A stretch of DNA of 64,000 nt from Nonomuraea sediminis (GTDB taxonomy: Bacteria; Actinomycetota; Actinomycetes; Streptosporangiales; Streptosporangiaceae): assembly GCF_018531495.1 (NCBI RefSeq), contig NZ_JAHDTI010000015.1:1-64000 (forward strand), in the 5' to 3' direction. A program made the translations under genes and the position numbers. Positions 24,825 through 33,451 of the stretch are shown piece after piece (the first letter of the stretch is position 1; each line of letters opens with the position of its first letter). Below the pieces are notes generated by a model. The model saw only the letters and a list, made by a program, of their open reading frames with translations. It was not told the DNA's origin and did not search any database.

Positions 24825-26233
24825 GCCGGCTGCCATCCGGGCTGCGGGCGCGCCTGGTCATCACCTTCACCCTCGTCGCCGTGGCCGCCTCCGTCATCGT
24901 GGCCACGATCGGGTTCGAGCTGGCCAAGAGCGCGCTGGTGACCAGGGCGGAGAAGACCTCGATCGACCTGGTGACCAGGGAGCTGGGCAGGATCACCTTC
25001 CCCGTCGGCCGGCTGCGCGAGGGCGAGGCGGCGCCCACGACCCGCGAGCTGAACGCCATCGGCCGGGTGCTCGACGGCCCTGGCCGCAGCGTCTTCATCG
25101 AGTACGGCAACCTGACCTACGCCAACGGCACGCTGTCGATGAGCGACATCCCCAACGAGCTGGCCGGCCAGGCCAGGAGCGGGGTGGCCACCCAGCGCAA
25201 GGTGATCAAGGGCCAGCTCTGGCTCATCGTCGGCACCGCCCTGTTCCGCAGGGAGGGGACGGCGGCGCCGGAGGCCACCGGGCTGCGCGCGTTCGTCTTC
25301 TTCCCGCTGCACGACGAGGAGAACCAGCTCGACATGCTGCGGGTCAAGCTCGTCCAGGGCAGCGTGGTGATTTTACTGATCGCTCTGGTGGTCGCGCTGG
25401 TGTCGGCCAGGCGCGTGCTGCTGCCGGTGCGGCGGCTCAGCGCGGCCGCGCAGGCGCTCGGCCAGGGACGGCTGGACACCCGCCTGCCCGTGCACGGGCA
25501 GGACGAGCTGGCCGAGCTGACGGCCCGCTTCAACGACGCGGCGGCGGCGCTCGAGCTGAGCGTGTCCGAGCTGCGCGCGCTGGAGGCGATGTCGCGCAGG
25601 TTCGTGGCCGACGTCTCCCACGAGCTGCGCACGCCGCTGACCGCCATGACGGCGGTGGCCGACATGCTCTCCGAGGAGGCCAACTACCTGCCCAAGGCGC
25701 CCGCCGAGGCGGTCAGGCTGATGCTCAACGAGGTGGAGCGGCTGCGTGAGCTGGTCGAGCACCTCATCGAGGTCAGCCGCTTCGACGCGGGCACGGCCAC
25801 GCTCAACGTGGAGCCGGTCAACGTGGCCGACGCCATCCAGGACTGCCTGGAGATGCGCGGCTGGAACGACGGAGTGCGGGTCAACGCCTCGCAGGGCCTG
25901 ACCGTCAACCTGGACCCGAGGCGGTTCGACGTGATCGTGGCCAACCTGGTCGGCAATGCGCTCAAGCACGGGAAGCCTCCCGTCATGATCAGCGCCAGGG
26001 GCACCGAGAACGGGCTGGAGGTGAAGGTGCGCGACCACGGTGCCGGGATCCCGCCGGAGGCGCTGCCGCACGTGTTCGACCGCTTCTTCAAGGCGGGCGC
26101 GCGGGGCCGCAGCCAGGGCAGCGGGCTCGGGCTGTCCATCGCGCGGGCCAACGTGCACCTGCACGGCGGCACGATCTCGGTGCGCCCGCAGGACCCTGGA
26201 ACGCTCTTCACGGTCTGGCTTCCGCACCAATGA
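24821..26233 (+). CDS. Sensor histidine kinase (HAMP-HisKA-HATPase)
   Basis: A 470-residue membrane kinase partnered with the preceding regulator. TM1 at about 11-31, an extracytoplasmic domain of ~145 residues, TM2 at about 177-198, a HAMP domain, then HisKA with phospho-acceptor His267 in FVADVSHELRTPL, and HATPase boxes N (VGNALKHG), G1 (DHGAGIP), F and G2 (GSGLGLSI). Translation is coupled on both sides: GTGA with the regulator and ATGA with the lipoprotein that follows. The lipoprotein may tune its sensing, by analogy with CseA/CseC or MtrB/LpqB (inference). Confidence 0.92.
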   Translation: MSRLPSGLRARLVITFTLVAVAASVIVATIGFELAKSALVTRAEKTSIDLVTRELGRITFPVGRLREGEAAPTTRELNAIGRVLDGPGRSVFIEYGNLTYANGTLSMSDIPNELAGQARSGVATQRKVIKGQLWLIVGTALFRREGTAAPEATGLRAFVFFPLHDEENQLDMLRVKLVQGSVVILLIALVVALVSARRVLLPVRRLSAAAQALGQGRLDTRLPVHGQDELAELTARFNDAAAALELSVSELRALEAMSRRFVADVSHELRTPLTAMTAVADMLSEEANYLPKAPAEAVRLMLNEVERLRELVEHLIEVSRFDAGTATLNVEPVNVADAIQDCLEMRGWNDGVRVNASQGLTVNLDPRRFDVIVANLVGNALKHGKPPVMISARGTENGLEVKVRDHGAGIPPEALPHVFDRFFKAGARGRSQGSGLGLSIARANVHLHGGTISVRPQDPGTLFTVWLPHQ

Positions 26234-26745
26234 ACGCCCGGCGAGTGTTGCCTGCCGTACTGCTGCTGTTGGTGGCGGGATGCGGGATCACGCCCACGGA
26301 CGTGACGGATCGCGGCAAGCCGCCCACGATCGAGATCCCGCCGCCCACCAAGACGATCTTCCTGCTCAAGGACGGCAAGCTCATCCTGCAGCCGGCCGAC
26401 GTCGACTCCGACACGGTCGGCAGCCTGCTCACCGCGCTGTTCGACGCCTCCACCGCCTCGCTGGGCGACCTGGACACCGCGCTGCGCGGCTTCACCCTGG
26501 AAGGCATCGAGGATTCGCTGAACCCCATCCAGCGCGACGAGATCCAGCTGCCCAGGACCTCGACACTGACGGTCTTCGTCAAGGGCGAGGGCACCATGAC
26601 CCGGCTGGCCAAGGCGCAGATCGTCTGTACGGCGCAGCAGGACGCGGCCTTCGAGCAGGTGCGCATCATCCACCGTTACGAAAACCGCCCCTCCAGGTCG
26701 GAAGGGCGGTTCACGTGCGCGGACCTCAAGCCCGCTACAGGGTGA
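26230..26745 (+). CDS. Lipoprotein with GerMN-like domain, two-component partner
   Basis: A 171-residue exported protein with a signal ending in lipobox LVAGC (Cys18), so it is anchored to the outer face of the membrane. The mature part (TKTIFLLKDGKLILQ..., a middle L-x-x-A-L-x-G-F segment, AKAQIVCTAQQD) resembles the GerMN domain of LpqB-type proteins, with moderate confidence. ATGA overlap with the histidine kinase gene indicates a three-gene signalling operon. Its last 65 bp contain a hairpin that serves as the terminator of the convergent phoH gene, and the two genes overlap by 11 bp. Confidence 0.8.
   Translation: MNARRVLPAVLLLLVAGCGITPTDVTDRGKPPTIEIPPPTKTIFLLKDGKLILQPADVDSDTVGSLLTALFDASTASLGDLDTALRGFTLEGIEDSLNPIQRDEIQLPRTSTLTVFVKGEGTMTRLAKAQIVCTAQQDAAFEQVRIIHRYENRPSRSEGRFTCADLKPATG
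26683..26711 (-). terminator. phoH terminator embedded in lipoprotein CDS
   Basis: On the minus strand AACCGCCC ... GGGCGGTT form an 8-bp stem followed directly by TTCG, 24 bp past the phoH stop codon. The hairpin lies wholly inside the coding region of the convergent lipoprotein gene. Confidence 0.7.
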
Positions 26746-28054
26746 TGTCCTCCAGCATTTCGGTCACCAGCGCCGCGATCGGCGAGCGCTCCGACCGGGT
26801 CAGCGTCACGTGCGCGAACAGCGGGTGGCCCTTGAGCTTCTCCACCACCGCGACCACGCCGTCGTGCCGGCCCACCCGCAGGTTGTCGCGCTGGGCGATG
26901 TCGTGGGTGAGCACCACGCGGGAGTTGGCGCCGATGCGGCTCAGGACGGTCAGCAGCACGCCGCGCTCCAGCGACTGGGCCTCGTCCACGATCACGAACG
27001 CGTCGTGCAGCGAGCGGCCGCGGATGTGGGTGAGCGGGAGCACCTCCAGCATGCCGCGTTCCAGCACCTCCTCGATCACCTCGGGAGAGGTGACGGCGCC
27101 GAGCGTGTCGTAGACCGCCTGCGCCCACGGGCCCATCTTCTCGCCCTCGGATCCGGGCAGGTAGCCGAGCTCCTGCCCGCCGACCGCGTACAGCGGGCGG
27201 AAGACGACCACCTTGCGGTGCTGGCGGCGCTCCAGAACGGCCTCCAGGCCCGCGCACAGCGCCAGCGCGGACTTGCCCGTGCCCGCCCTGCCGCCCAGCG
27301 ACACGATGCCGATCTCCGGGTCCATCAGCAGCTCGAGCGCGATGCGCTGCTCGGCGGAGCGGCCGTGCAGGCCGAACGCCTCGCGGTCGCCGCGCACCAG
27401 CCGCACCGACTTGTCCGGCAGCACCCGGCCGAGCGCGGAGCCCTTGTTCGACAGCAGCCGCAGGCCGGTGTGCGCCGGCATGTCCCTGGCCTCGTCCAGG
27501 TCGGCTGTGCCGTGCTCGAAGAGCGTCTCCACGTCGCCGGTGGTCACCTGGATCTCGGCCATGCCCGTCCAGCCCGACTCGATCACCAGCTCGGCGCGGT
27601 ACTCCTCGGCCGCCAAGCCGATCGAGGCCGCCTTGACCCGCATGGGCAGGTCCTTGGACACCAGCACCACGTCGCAGCCTTCGGCGGCCAGCGAGCGGGC
27701 CACGGTCAGGATGCGGGTGTCGTTGTCGCCAAGGCGGAAACCGGCGGGCAAGATGGACGGGTCGCTGTGGTTGAGCTCGACCCTGATCGTGCCATCCCCC
27801 GTCGGCATCGGCTCGTCCAGCCGGCCGTACTGGACCCGCAGGTCGTCCAGGTAGCGCAAGGCCTTGCGGGCGAAGTAGCCAAGTTCGGGATGGTGCCGCT
27901 TACCCTCCAACTCCGTGATCACCACGATCGGAAGCACGACGTCGTGCTCGGCGAACCTGGTCATGGCCGCCGGGTCGGCTAGCAGGACCGAGGTGTCCAG
28001 CACGTAGGTGCGCTTGGCGAGGCTGGTCGAAGGGTTGCTCGAGGACACTGCCAC
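26735..28054 (-). CDS. phoH: PIN-PhoH family ATPase (PhoH2-like)
   Basis: A 439-residue protein. An N-terminal PIN nuclease domain (about 12-150: YVLDTSVLLADP, LPIVVITELEGKR, GDNDTRIL, VVLVSKDLPMRVKA carrying the acidic residues) is joined to a C-terminal PhoH ATPase with Walker A GRAGTGKSA and Walker B FVIVDEAQS. Relatives (mycobacterial PhoH2) couple RNA unwinding to sequence-specific cleavage. GTG 28054 was chosen because GGGGGAG lies 5 bp upstream; a TTG seven codons earlier would overlap that site. No small antitoxin gene precedes it here, unlike the phoAT-phoH2 arrangement: uppS lies upstream. Confidence 0.9.
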   Translation of the reverse strand: MAVSSSNPSTSLAKRTYVLDTSVLLADPAAMTRFAEHDVVLPIVVITELEGKRHHPELGYFARKALRYLDDLRVQYGRLDEPMPTGDGTIRVELNHSDPSILPAGFRLGDNDTRILTVARSLAAEGCDVVLVSKDLPMRVKAASIGLAAEEYRAELVIESGWTGMAEIQVTTGDVETLFEHGTADLDEARDMPAHTGLRLLSNKGSALGRVLPDKSVRLVRGDREAFGLHGRSAEQRIALELLMDPEIGIVSLGGRAGTGKSALALCAGLEAVLERRQHRKVVVFRPLYAVGGQELGYLPGSEGEKMGPWAQAVYDTLGAVTSPEVIEEVLERGMLEVLPLTHIRGRSLHDAFVIVDEAQSLERGVLLTVLSRIGANSRVVLTHDIAQRDNLRVGRHDGVVAVVEKLKGHPLFAHVTLTRSERSPIAALVTEMLEDITL

Positions 28055-28127
28055 ACGTTCTCCCCCGGGCGCCAAGGGGATCGGCGCCCTGCAGACGAGG
28101 CGGGAATTCGGACCGGGCCCGTGCCTA

Positions 28128-28211
28128 CGAGGAGGCCGCGAGATCCGGCCCTCCTCGGCAGGTGAGTGTGCAAAGGCGGGCCCTCTCCGAAGCTTCCGGT
28201 CTGTGACCGGA
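28128..28211 (-). terminator. Two hairpins between uppS and phoH
   Basis: TCCGGT-CTGTG-ACCGGA (28195-28211) lies 33 bp after the uppS stop. CGAGGAGGCCG / CGGCCCTCCTCG (28128-28157, one bulged base) is a stronger hairpin further on. Together they should separate uppS from phoH transcription. Confidence 0.6.
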
Positions 28212-28243
28212 TGCTTGCAACGCTACGTCCTGAATACCCACAA

Positions 28244-29005
28244 TCAGGAGCCGTAACGCCGGTGTCTCGCGGCGTAGTCGCGCAGTGCCCGCAAGAAGTC
28301 GACCCTGCGGAAGTCCGGCCAGTATGCCTCGTGGAAGTAGAACTCGGAGTGAGCGCTCTGCCAGAGCATGAAGCCGGAAAGCCGCTGCTCACCGCTGGTG
28401 CGGATGAGCAGGTCGGGGTCTGGCTGGCCGCGAGTGTAGAGATGCTCCGCGATGTGCTCGACATCCAGAACCTCCACGAGGTCCTCGATGCTCGCCCCCT
28501 TGCTGGCGTGCTCCTGGAGGAGTGAGCGCACCGCATCGGCAATCTCACGTCTTCCTCCATACCCAACTGCAACGTTCACAATCAGGCCAGGACGGTGCGA
28601 TGTCACTTCTTTTGCGTTTTTCAGGACATTCGCCGTCCTGTCGGGCAGCAGGTCGAGCGCGCCGACGGGGATGATCCGCCAGCCCTCCTCCACCAGCTCC
28701 TGCGTCACGTCCTCGATGATGCGCAGGAGCGGCTCGAGCTCGTCCTTGGGCCGGTTGAGGTTGTCGCTGGACAGCATCCAGACCGTGACGACCTCCACGC
28801 CCGTCTCCCGGCACCAGCCGAGCAGCTCGGAGATCTTGTCGGCGCCCTTGCGATGGCCGCTCGCGACGTCCCGCATGCCCATGGCCCGGGCCCATCGGCG
28901 GTTGCCGTCGATGATGACCCCGACGTGCCGGGGGACGCTGTCTTTCGACAGCTTGGCCTCCAGCCGGCGCTCGTACAGCCGGTAGACCAGATCGCGCAGG
29001 CCCAC
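28244..29005 (-). CDS. uppS: Isoprenyl transferase (cis-prenyl diphosphate synthase)
   Basis: A 253-residue cis-prenyltransferase making Z-polyprenyl diphosphate for cell-wall lipid carriers. The catalytic Asp lies in HVGVIIDGNRRWARAMG, followed by HRKGADK, TVWMLSSDNLNRP, VNVAVGYGGR and the diphosphate-binding IRTSGEQRLSGFMLWQ plus FYFHEAYWPDF. GTG 29005 has GGGAGG about 8 bp upstream; longer frames upstream are not conserved. Actinobacteria often carry two homologues (Z-FPP synthase and decaprenyl synthase). The ~250-residue length fits either, so chain length is undetermined. Confidence 0.92.
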   Translation of the reverse strand: MGLRDLVYRLYERRLEAKLSKDSVPRHVGVIIDGNRRWARAMGMRDVASGHRKGADKISELLGWCRETGVEVVTVWMLSSDNLNRPKDELEPLLRIIEDVTQELVEEGWRIIPVGALDLLPDRTANVLKNAKEVTSHRPGLIVNVAVGYGGRREIADAVRSLLQEHASKGASIEDLVEVLDVEHIAEHLYTRGQPDPDLLIRTSGEQRLSGFMLWQSAHSEFYFHEAYWPDFRRVDFLRALRDYAARHRRYGS

Positions 29006-29045
29006 GGAGTGTCCCTCCCCAGACGGATGACCCAACAGGTCATTA

Positions 29046-29603
29046 TCACCGCCTTTCGCCCCTGCCCGCCCCCTCAACGGGATTCCTGGCCAGGTTCCTT
29101 CCGCCCAGGCAGCCCTCAGCCTCGGTGACCAGGCCACGGACGAACGCGGCAAGCTCGGACGAGGTCAGCACGGCACGCATGCCGACCCCGCCGGCGCCCC
29201 ACGCCTCCACGAAGGCCCGGCGCGTGACGCGCCACTCTCCATGGTTGTCCTGCCCAGGAACCCAGAGGGGAATCGTCCTCAGCTGGCAGCGCAGCTCTCC
29301 CCCGCCGATCGCGCCCGATCTGGTGCGGTAGCGGAAGGAGAACAGCTCGCTGTCGGGTTCCTCGTCGGGGAAACGGTCGTCGGGGTCGGGCCACAGCCGC
29401 GCCTCGCCCCGGCCCTCGCGGGCCTCGTCCACGCCGCGCGACAGCCGCGCCAGGAACCAGCCGCACCGCTCCCCCACGGTCCCGTACGGCGTGCCGTCGC
29501 GACGCAGCTCGAGGGTGATCTCGTACGGTATGCCGACGCTGTCGGTGCACGGAATCGGCGTGACGGTCAGGTAAGAGCCGTCCACACAGCGTAGTCCCCC
29601 CAT
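29046..29603 (-). CDS. Uncharacterised protein
   Basis: A 185-residue acidic soluble protein of no family I recognise. Visible features: an Arg-rich hydrophilic middle, aromatic-rich segments (GERCGWFLARL, ELFSFRYR), and a C-terminal tail rich in Gly/Arg. No signal peptide or membrane helix. The frame is protein-like in composition and codon position GC, supporting a real gene, but ATG 29603 lacks a Shine-Dalgarno. It ends 40 bp before uppS and follows the amidohydrolase, all on one strand, so co-transcription is possible. Confidence 0.6.
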   Translation of the reverse strand: MGGLRCVDGSYLTVTPIPCTDSVGIPYEITLELRRDGTPYGTVGERCGWFLARLSRGVDEAREGRGEARLWPDPDDRFPDEEPDSELFSFRYRTRSGAIGGGELRCQLRTIPLWVPGQDNHGEWRVTRRAFVEAWGAGGVGMRAVLTSSELAAFVRGLVTEAEGCLGGRNLARNPVEGAGRGERR

Positions 29604-29631
29604 CAGGGAGAGATTTCCGCCCCAAAGCCAG

Positions 29632-30450
29632 CTAAACCCCGTAGAAACGGGCGGCGGTCCTGGTGAAGACCTCGTCGGCGTCGCCGAGCAGTTCGCGAGC
29701 CGTACCGAGCACGGTCCGGTAGTCGGCCGCCTGCAGGGCCACCGGCCAGTCGCTGCCGAACATCAGCCGCTCCGGCCCGAACACCTCCACCGCGTGGTCG
29801 ACGTAGGGCCGCAGGTCGGCCACCGTCCAGCGTTCGTGGTCGGCCTCGGTGACCAGGCCAGACACCTTGGCATGGACGTTCGGGCAGGCCGCCGCCCTGC
29901 GCAGCAGGGTGGCCCAGGGCTCGAGCTCGCCATCCCTGATGCGCGGCTTGGACAGGTGATCGATGACGAGCTTCAGCGTGGGGTGCCGCTCGGCCAGCGT
30001 GACGACGTGCTCCAGGTGGCGGGGCAGCAGCGACACCACGTCGAAGGCCAGCCCCGCCTCGGCCAGCAGGCCGAGCGACTCCAGGACCGCGGGCTGGACC
30101 ACCCAGTCGGGATCCGGTTCGTCGTGGATGAGGTGACGGACCCCGACAAACTTCGGATGTTTCCGATATTTCGTGATTGCTTCGGCGGCCTGCGCCGGAT
30201 CCGTCAGCGGGACCCAGCCGACCACACCGCGGACGAAGTCGTTGTTGTCCGCCTGGGCCAGCATCAGGTCGGTGTCGGCGACGGAGTTGGCCGCCTGCAC
30301 CAGGATCGTGCCGGTCACGCCGGCTTCCGCGAGCTCCGGCGCCAGGTCCTCGGGCGCGTAGGTGCGGTAGAGGATGCCCGCCTCGGGCGTCAGCCACGGG
30401 TAGGAGCCCTTGTCCAGGTCCCAGAAGTGCTGGTGCGCGTCGACAATCAC
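29632..30450 (-). CDS. Amidohydrolase-2 family protein (fuconolactonase-like)
   Basis: A 272-residue TIM-barrel hydrolase of the COG3618 type. The N terminus DAHQHFWDLDKGSYPWL is the metal-binding HxH of the family; later landmarks are VGVRHLIHDEPDPDW, LKLVIDHLSKP, NVHAKVSGLVTEAD and FGSDWPV with the catalytic Asp. Members hydrolyse sugar lactones (L-fucono- or L-rhamnono-lactone) or related lactones such as 2-pyrone dicarboxylate. No sugar dehydrogenase is adjacent, so the substrate is open. GTG 30450 gives the expected start. Confidence 0.88.
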   Translation of the reverse strand: MIVDAHQHFWDLDKGSYPWLTPEAGILYRTYAPEDLAPELAEAGVTGTILVQAANSVADTDLMLAQADNNDFVRGVVGWVPLTDPAQAAEAITKYRKHPKFVGVRHLIHDEPDPDWVVQPAVLESLGLLAEAGLAFDVVSLLPRHLEHVVTLAERHPTLKLVIDHLSKPRIRDGELEPWATLLRRAAACPNVHAKVSGLVTEADHERWTVADLRPYVDHAVEVFGPERLMFGSDWPVALQAADYRTVLGTARELLGDADEVFTRTAARFYGV

Positions 30451-30477
30451 CTAGCAAACCTAGGATGTCTGGATATA

Positions 30478-31347
30478 TCAGAGCAAGGGGTGCCAGCCGT
30501 GCTCGCGCCAGCCTGGCGGCTGGTGCCACTCCGTCCAGCCGTAGCCGCCGCGCCCGTCCTGCGCCGTGAAACGGCACAGCGCGCGCGAGAACTCGGCCTT
30601 GGCGCCCTCCGGCGAGGTCAGCGTGACCGGCGCGAACGCGATCGGCGTCACGATCGTGGTCATCCGCGGATACTCCAGCCGCGCCTCCACGGGCTGGTCG
30701 CCCTCGAAGTCGGCGCCCACCGCGAACCCGTCGGCGTGCGTGAGTTCGCCGCCCGGCGTGACCGTGAAGGCCGGCCAGGGCAGCGGCATGCCGATGTTGG
30801 CCTGCATGCCGTGCACGAACGTGCCGTCCTCGAGCCGGCCGCTGCTCCAGGTCCAGGAGAGCGACCACCAGTCGCGCACGCCCCAGCTGTGGTCGCGCTC
30901 GCCGTGGCCCTCGAACGGCCTGCCGTTGACCGTGCCGCTCACCAGGCACGGGATCTCGTAGCGGGGTGTCAGCGAGTAGCCGTAGACGCCGCCCACGCTC
31001 TGCCAGCGGAGGTCGAGGTCGAGGTCCTGGGCGCGCAGGGTCACGCGGGCGGATTCGAGCGGCCTCTCCACGGCCATGGCCGCCGTGTACTCCGCGCCGG
31101 ATACTTCCAGATCCGCACCCGGCAGCGGTGCCGCGTTGTCCACGAGCAGCACCGTCGGGCGATCGCGCCCGACCAGGCAGGCCCAGTACCAGGCCCTGTT
31201 CCAGTTCGGGTAAATGCCCAGGCGGATGTATCCGGCTAATGATCCATCGGATGTCGTGAAGTCGAAATAATAGGACTCATTCCACAGGTGCTCGCCGTCC
31301 GACTGATGCAGCGCCTCGTCCCGCGCGCCGATCGCCCATTCCGCCAT
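30478..31347 (-). CDS. Uncharacterised beta-rich protein (DUF7064/CrtC-like)
   Basis: A 289-residue protein with many aromatic and beta-strand segments. The most distinctive motif is GHGERDHSWGVRDWW (about 155-169), recalling a family once grouped with hydroxyneurosporene-synthase (CrtC)-like lipocalin proteins; that assignment is tentative. No signal peptide. ATG 31347 was preferred; GTG 31362 would add five residues, and neither has a Shine-Dalgarno. It begins downstream of the strong pckG terminator, so it has its own promoter, and it is followed after 27 bp by the amidohydrolase. Confidence 0.6.
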   Translation of the reverse strand: MAEWAIGARDEALHQSDGEHLWNESYYFDFTTSDGSLAGYIRLGIYPNWNRAWYWACLVGRDRPTVLLVDNAAPLPGADLEVSGAEYTAAMAVERPLESARVTLRAQDLDLDLRWQSVGGVYGYSLTPRYEIPCLVSGTVNGRPFEGHGERDHSWGVRDWWSLSWTWSSGRLEDGTFVHGMQANIGMPLPWPAFTVTPGGELTHADGFAVGADFEGDQPVEARLEYPRMTTIVTPIAFAPVTLTSPEGAKAEFSRALCRFTAQDGRGGYGWTEWHQPPGWREHGWHPLL

Positions 31348-31415
31348 ATTCAAGACCCGCACTTGGATATTTCACCATTTAGCACGGCGGCTTGCGAGTT
31401 CCTCGACCCGCGCGT

Positions 31416-31455
31416 CGCTCACCCGCGTCGTCCCTGGGGACGACGCGGGTGAGCG
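31416..31455 (-). terminator. pckG transcription terminator
   Basis: An 18-bp perfectly paired stem (CGCTCACCCGCGTCGTCC with its complement) around a 4-nt CTGG/CCAG loop, ending 10 bp beyond the pckG stop codon. It is the strongest hairpin in the window and symmetrical, so it may act in both directions. Confidence 0.9.
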
Positions 31456-31465
31456 CGGGAGTCAC

Positions 31466-33259
31466 CTAGGCGAGCCGGTCGAGGAGGGCGTTGTACTCCG
31501 CCCACAGCTCCTTGGGCAGGTGGCTGCCGAACTTCTCGAAGTGCGCCGGGATCAGCGCCGCCTCCTCGCGCCACACCTCGGCGTCGACGCTGAGCAGCGT
31601 GCGCAGGTCCTCCTCGGCGATGTCGAGCCCGTCGGTGTCGAGCGTTTCCGGCAGCAGCCCGATGGGCGTCGGGACGGCGGTGGCCGTACCGTTGAGCCGC
31701 TCGACGATCCACTTGAGCACGCGGCTGTTCTCGCCGAAGCCGGGCCAGATGAAGCGGCCGCCGGCGTCCTTGCGGAACCAGTTGACGTAGAAGATGCGCG
31801 GCAGCCGGGCGCCCTCGCGGCGGCCGATCTCCAGCCAGTGGCCGAAGTAGTCGCCCATGTTGTAGCCGCAGAACGGCAGCATGGCGAACGGGTCGTAGCG
31901 CAGCTCGCCCACCTTGCCCTCGGCCGCGGCGGTCTTCTCGGAGGCGACGTTGGCTCCGAGGAAGACGCCGTGCTGCCAGCTCAGCGACTCGGTGACCAGC
32001 GGCACCGCGGTGGCGCGGCGGCCGCCGAACAGGATCGCCGAGATGGGCACGCCCTTGGGGTCCTGCCATTCGGGGGCGATGGTCGGACACTGCCCGGCGG
32101 GGGTGGTGAAGCGGGCGTTCGGGTGAGCCGCGGGCTCGCTGGAGCCGGGCGTCCAGGAACGCCCCTTCCAGTCGGTCAGGTGGGCGGGCGGCGTGTCGGT
32201 GAGCCCCTCCCACCACACGTCGCCGTCGTCGGTGAGGGCGACGTTGGTGAAGATGCTGTTGCCCCACAGCGTCTTGATCGCGTTGGCGTTGGTGACCTCG
32301 CCGGTGCCGGGGGCGACGCCGAAGAACCCCGCCTCGGGGTTGATGGCGTACAGCTGCCCGTCAGCGCCGAAGCGCATCCAGGCGATGTCGTCGCCGACCG
32401 TCTCGACCTTCCAGCCCGGGATCGTGGGCTGCAGCATGGCCAGGTTCGTCTTGCCGCAGGCGCTGGGGAAGGCGGCGGCGATGTAACGTACCTCGCCGGA
32501 GGGCGGCGTGAGCTTGAGGATGAGCATGTGCTCGGCCATCCAGCCCTCGTCGCGGGCCATCACGCTGGCGATGCGCAGCGCGTAGCACTTCTTGCCGAGC
32601 AGCGCGTTGCCGCCGTAGCCGGAGCCGTAGGACCAGATCTCGCGGGTCTCGGGGAAGTGGCTGATGTACTTGGTGTCGCTGCAGGGCCAGGGCACGTCGT
32701 GCTGCCCCGGCGCGAGCGGCGCGCCGACGGAGTGGACGGCCTTGACGAACTCGCCCCTCTTCTCGATCTCGGCCAGCGCCTTCGACCCCATGCGCGTCAT
32801 GATCCGCATCGACACCGCGACGTAGGCGGAGTCGGTGATCTCGACGCCGACCTGGGAGATCTCCCCGCCCAGCGGGCCCATGCAGAACGGGACGACGTAC
32901 ATCGTGCGGCCGCGCATGCAGCCGCTGAACAGCTCGCCGAACGTGGCGCGCATCTGGTCGGGAGCGATCCAGTTGTTGGTCGGCCCGGCGTCCTGCTCAC
33001 GCTCGGAGCAGATGTAGGTGCGGTCCTCGACACGGGCGACGTCGCTCGGGTCGGACTTGGCGTAGAAGCTGTTGGGCCGCTTGGCCAGGCGGGTGAAGGT
33101 GCCCTGCTGCACGAGCAGGTTCGTCAGGCGCGTCCACTCCTCCTCCGAGCCGTCGCACCACTCGATCCTGTCGGGCTGGGTCAGGGCGGCGATCTCACGC
33201 ACCCAGGCGACCAATTCGGCATTGGTCGTCGGCGCGGGAACTTCCACGGAAACGGACAC
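31466..33259 (-). CDS. pckG: Phosphoenolpyruvate carboxykinase (GTP)
   Basis: A 597-residue GTP-dependent PEPCK converting oxaloacetate to PEP in gluconeogenesis and anaplerotic balance. Diagnostic parts: the P-loop AAFPSACGKTNLAML, the active-site RTMYVVPFCMGPLGG, GYGGNALLGKKCYALRI and the guanine-binding WPGFGENSRVLKWI. Length matches the GTP class, not the ATP class. GTG 33259 was chosen since GGAGGAG lies about 8 bp upstream. Two 12-bp GntR/HutC-type palindromes 150-185 bp upstream suggest carbon-source control; an 18-bp-stem terminator follows the stop. Confidence 0.97.
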   Translation of the reverse strand: MSVSVEVPAPTTNAELVAWVREIAALTQPDRIEWCDGSEEEWTRLTNLLVQQGTFTRLAKRPNSFYAKSDPSDVARVEDRTYICSEREQDAGPTNNWIAPDQMRATFGELFSGCMRGRTMYVVPFCMGPLGGEISQVGVEITDSAYVAVSMRIMTRMGSKALAEIEKRGEFVKAVHSVGAPLAPGQHDVPWPCSDTKYISHFPETREIWSYGSGYGGNALLGKKCYALRIASVMARDEGWMAEHMLILKLTPPSGEVRYIAAAFPSACGKTNLAMLQPTIPGWKVETVGDDIAWMRFGADGQLYAINPEAGFFGVAPGTGEVTNANAIKTLWGNSIFTNVALTDDGDVWWEGLTDTPPAHLTDWKGRSWTPGSSEPAAHPNARFTTPAGQCPTIAPEWQDPKGVPISAILFGGRRATAVPLVTESLSWQHGVFLGANVASEKTAAAEGKVGELRYDPFAMLPFCGYNMGDYFGHWLEIGRREGARLPRIFYVNWFRKDAGGRFIWPGFGENSRVLKWIVERLNGTATAVPTPIGLLPETLDTDGLDIAEEDLRTLLSVDAEVWREEAALIPAHFEKFGSHLPKELWAEYNALLDRLA

Positions 33260-33410
33260 GGCTCTGGCTCCTCCACTCTTTCGCGGGCCCAAACATCATT
33301 AACGACGACGACGCCGGAAAGCCAATTGGCATAGACCTGTCGTCGCAGGCTGTGGGCCTGATGATTGGTGGAGCCTACCCATGGAGCGGCGATTTAAAGA
33401 ATCGTCCCCA

Positions 33411-33444
33411 TGGTCTAAACCAATTTCTTCAGTGGTTTATACCA
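33411..33444. promoter_or_regulatory. Two dre-like GntR-family operators upstream of pckG
   Basis: TGGTCTAAACCA (33411-33422) and TGGTTTATACCA (33433-33444) are 22 bp apart and each followed by AT on the plus strand. They match the TGGTCTAGACCA core bound by HutC/DasR-type GntR regulators. They lie in an AT-richer stretch between the upstream gene's stop and pckG. Confidence 0.65.
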
Positions 33445-33451
33445 ATCGCGT

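Noticed and set aside
30794..33334. Long plus-strand frames opposite pckG
   Set aside because: They are shadows of PEPCK, whose active-site motifs are intact on the minus strand.
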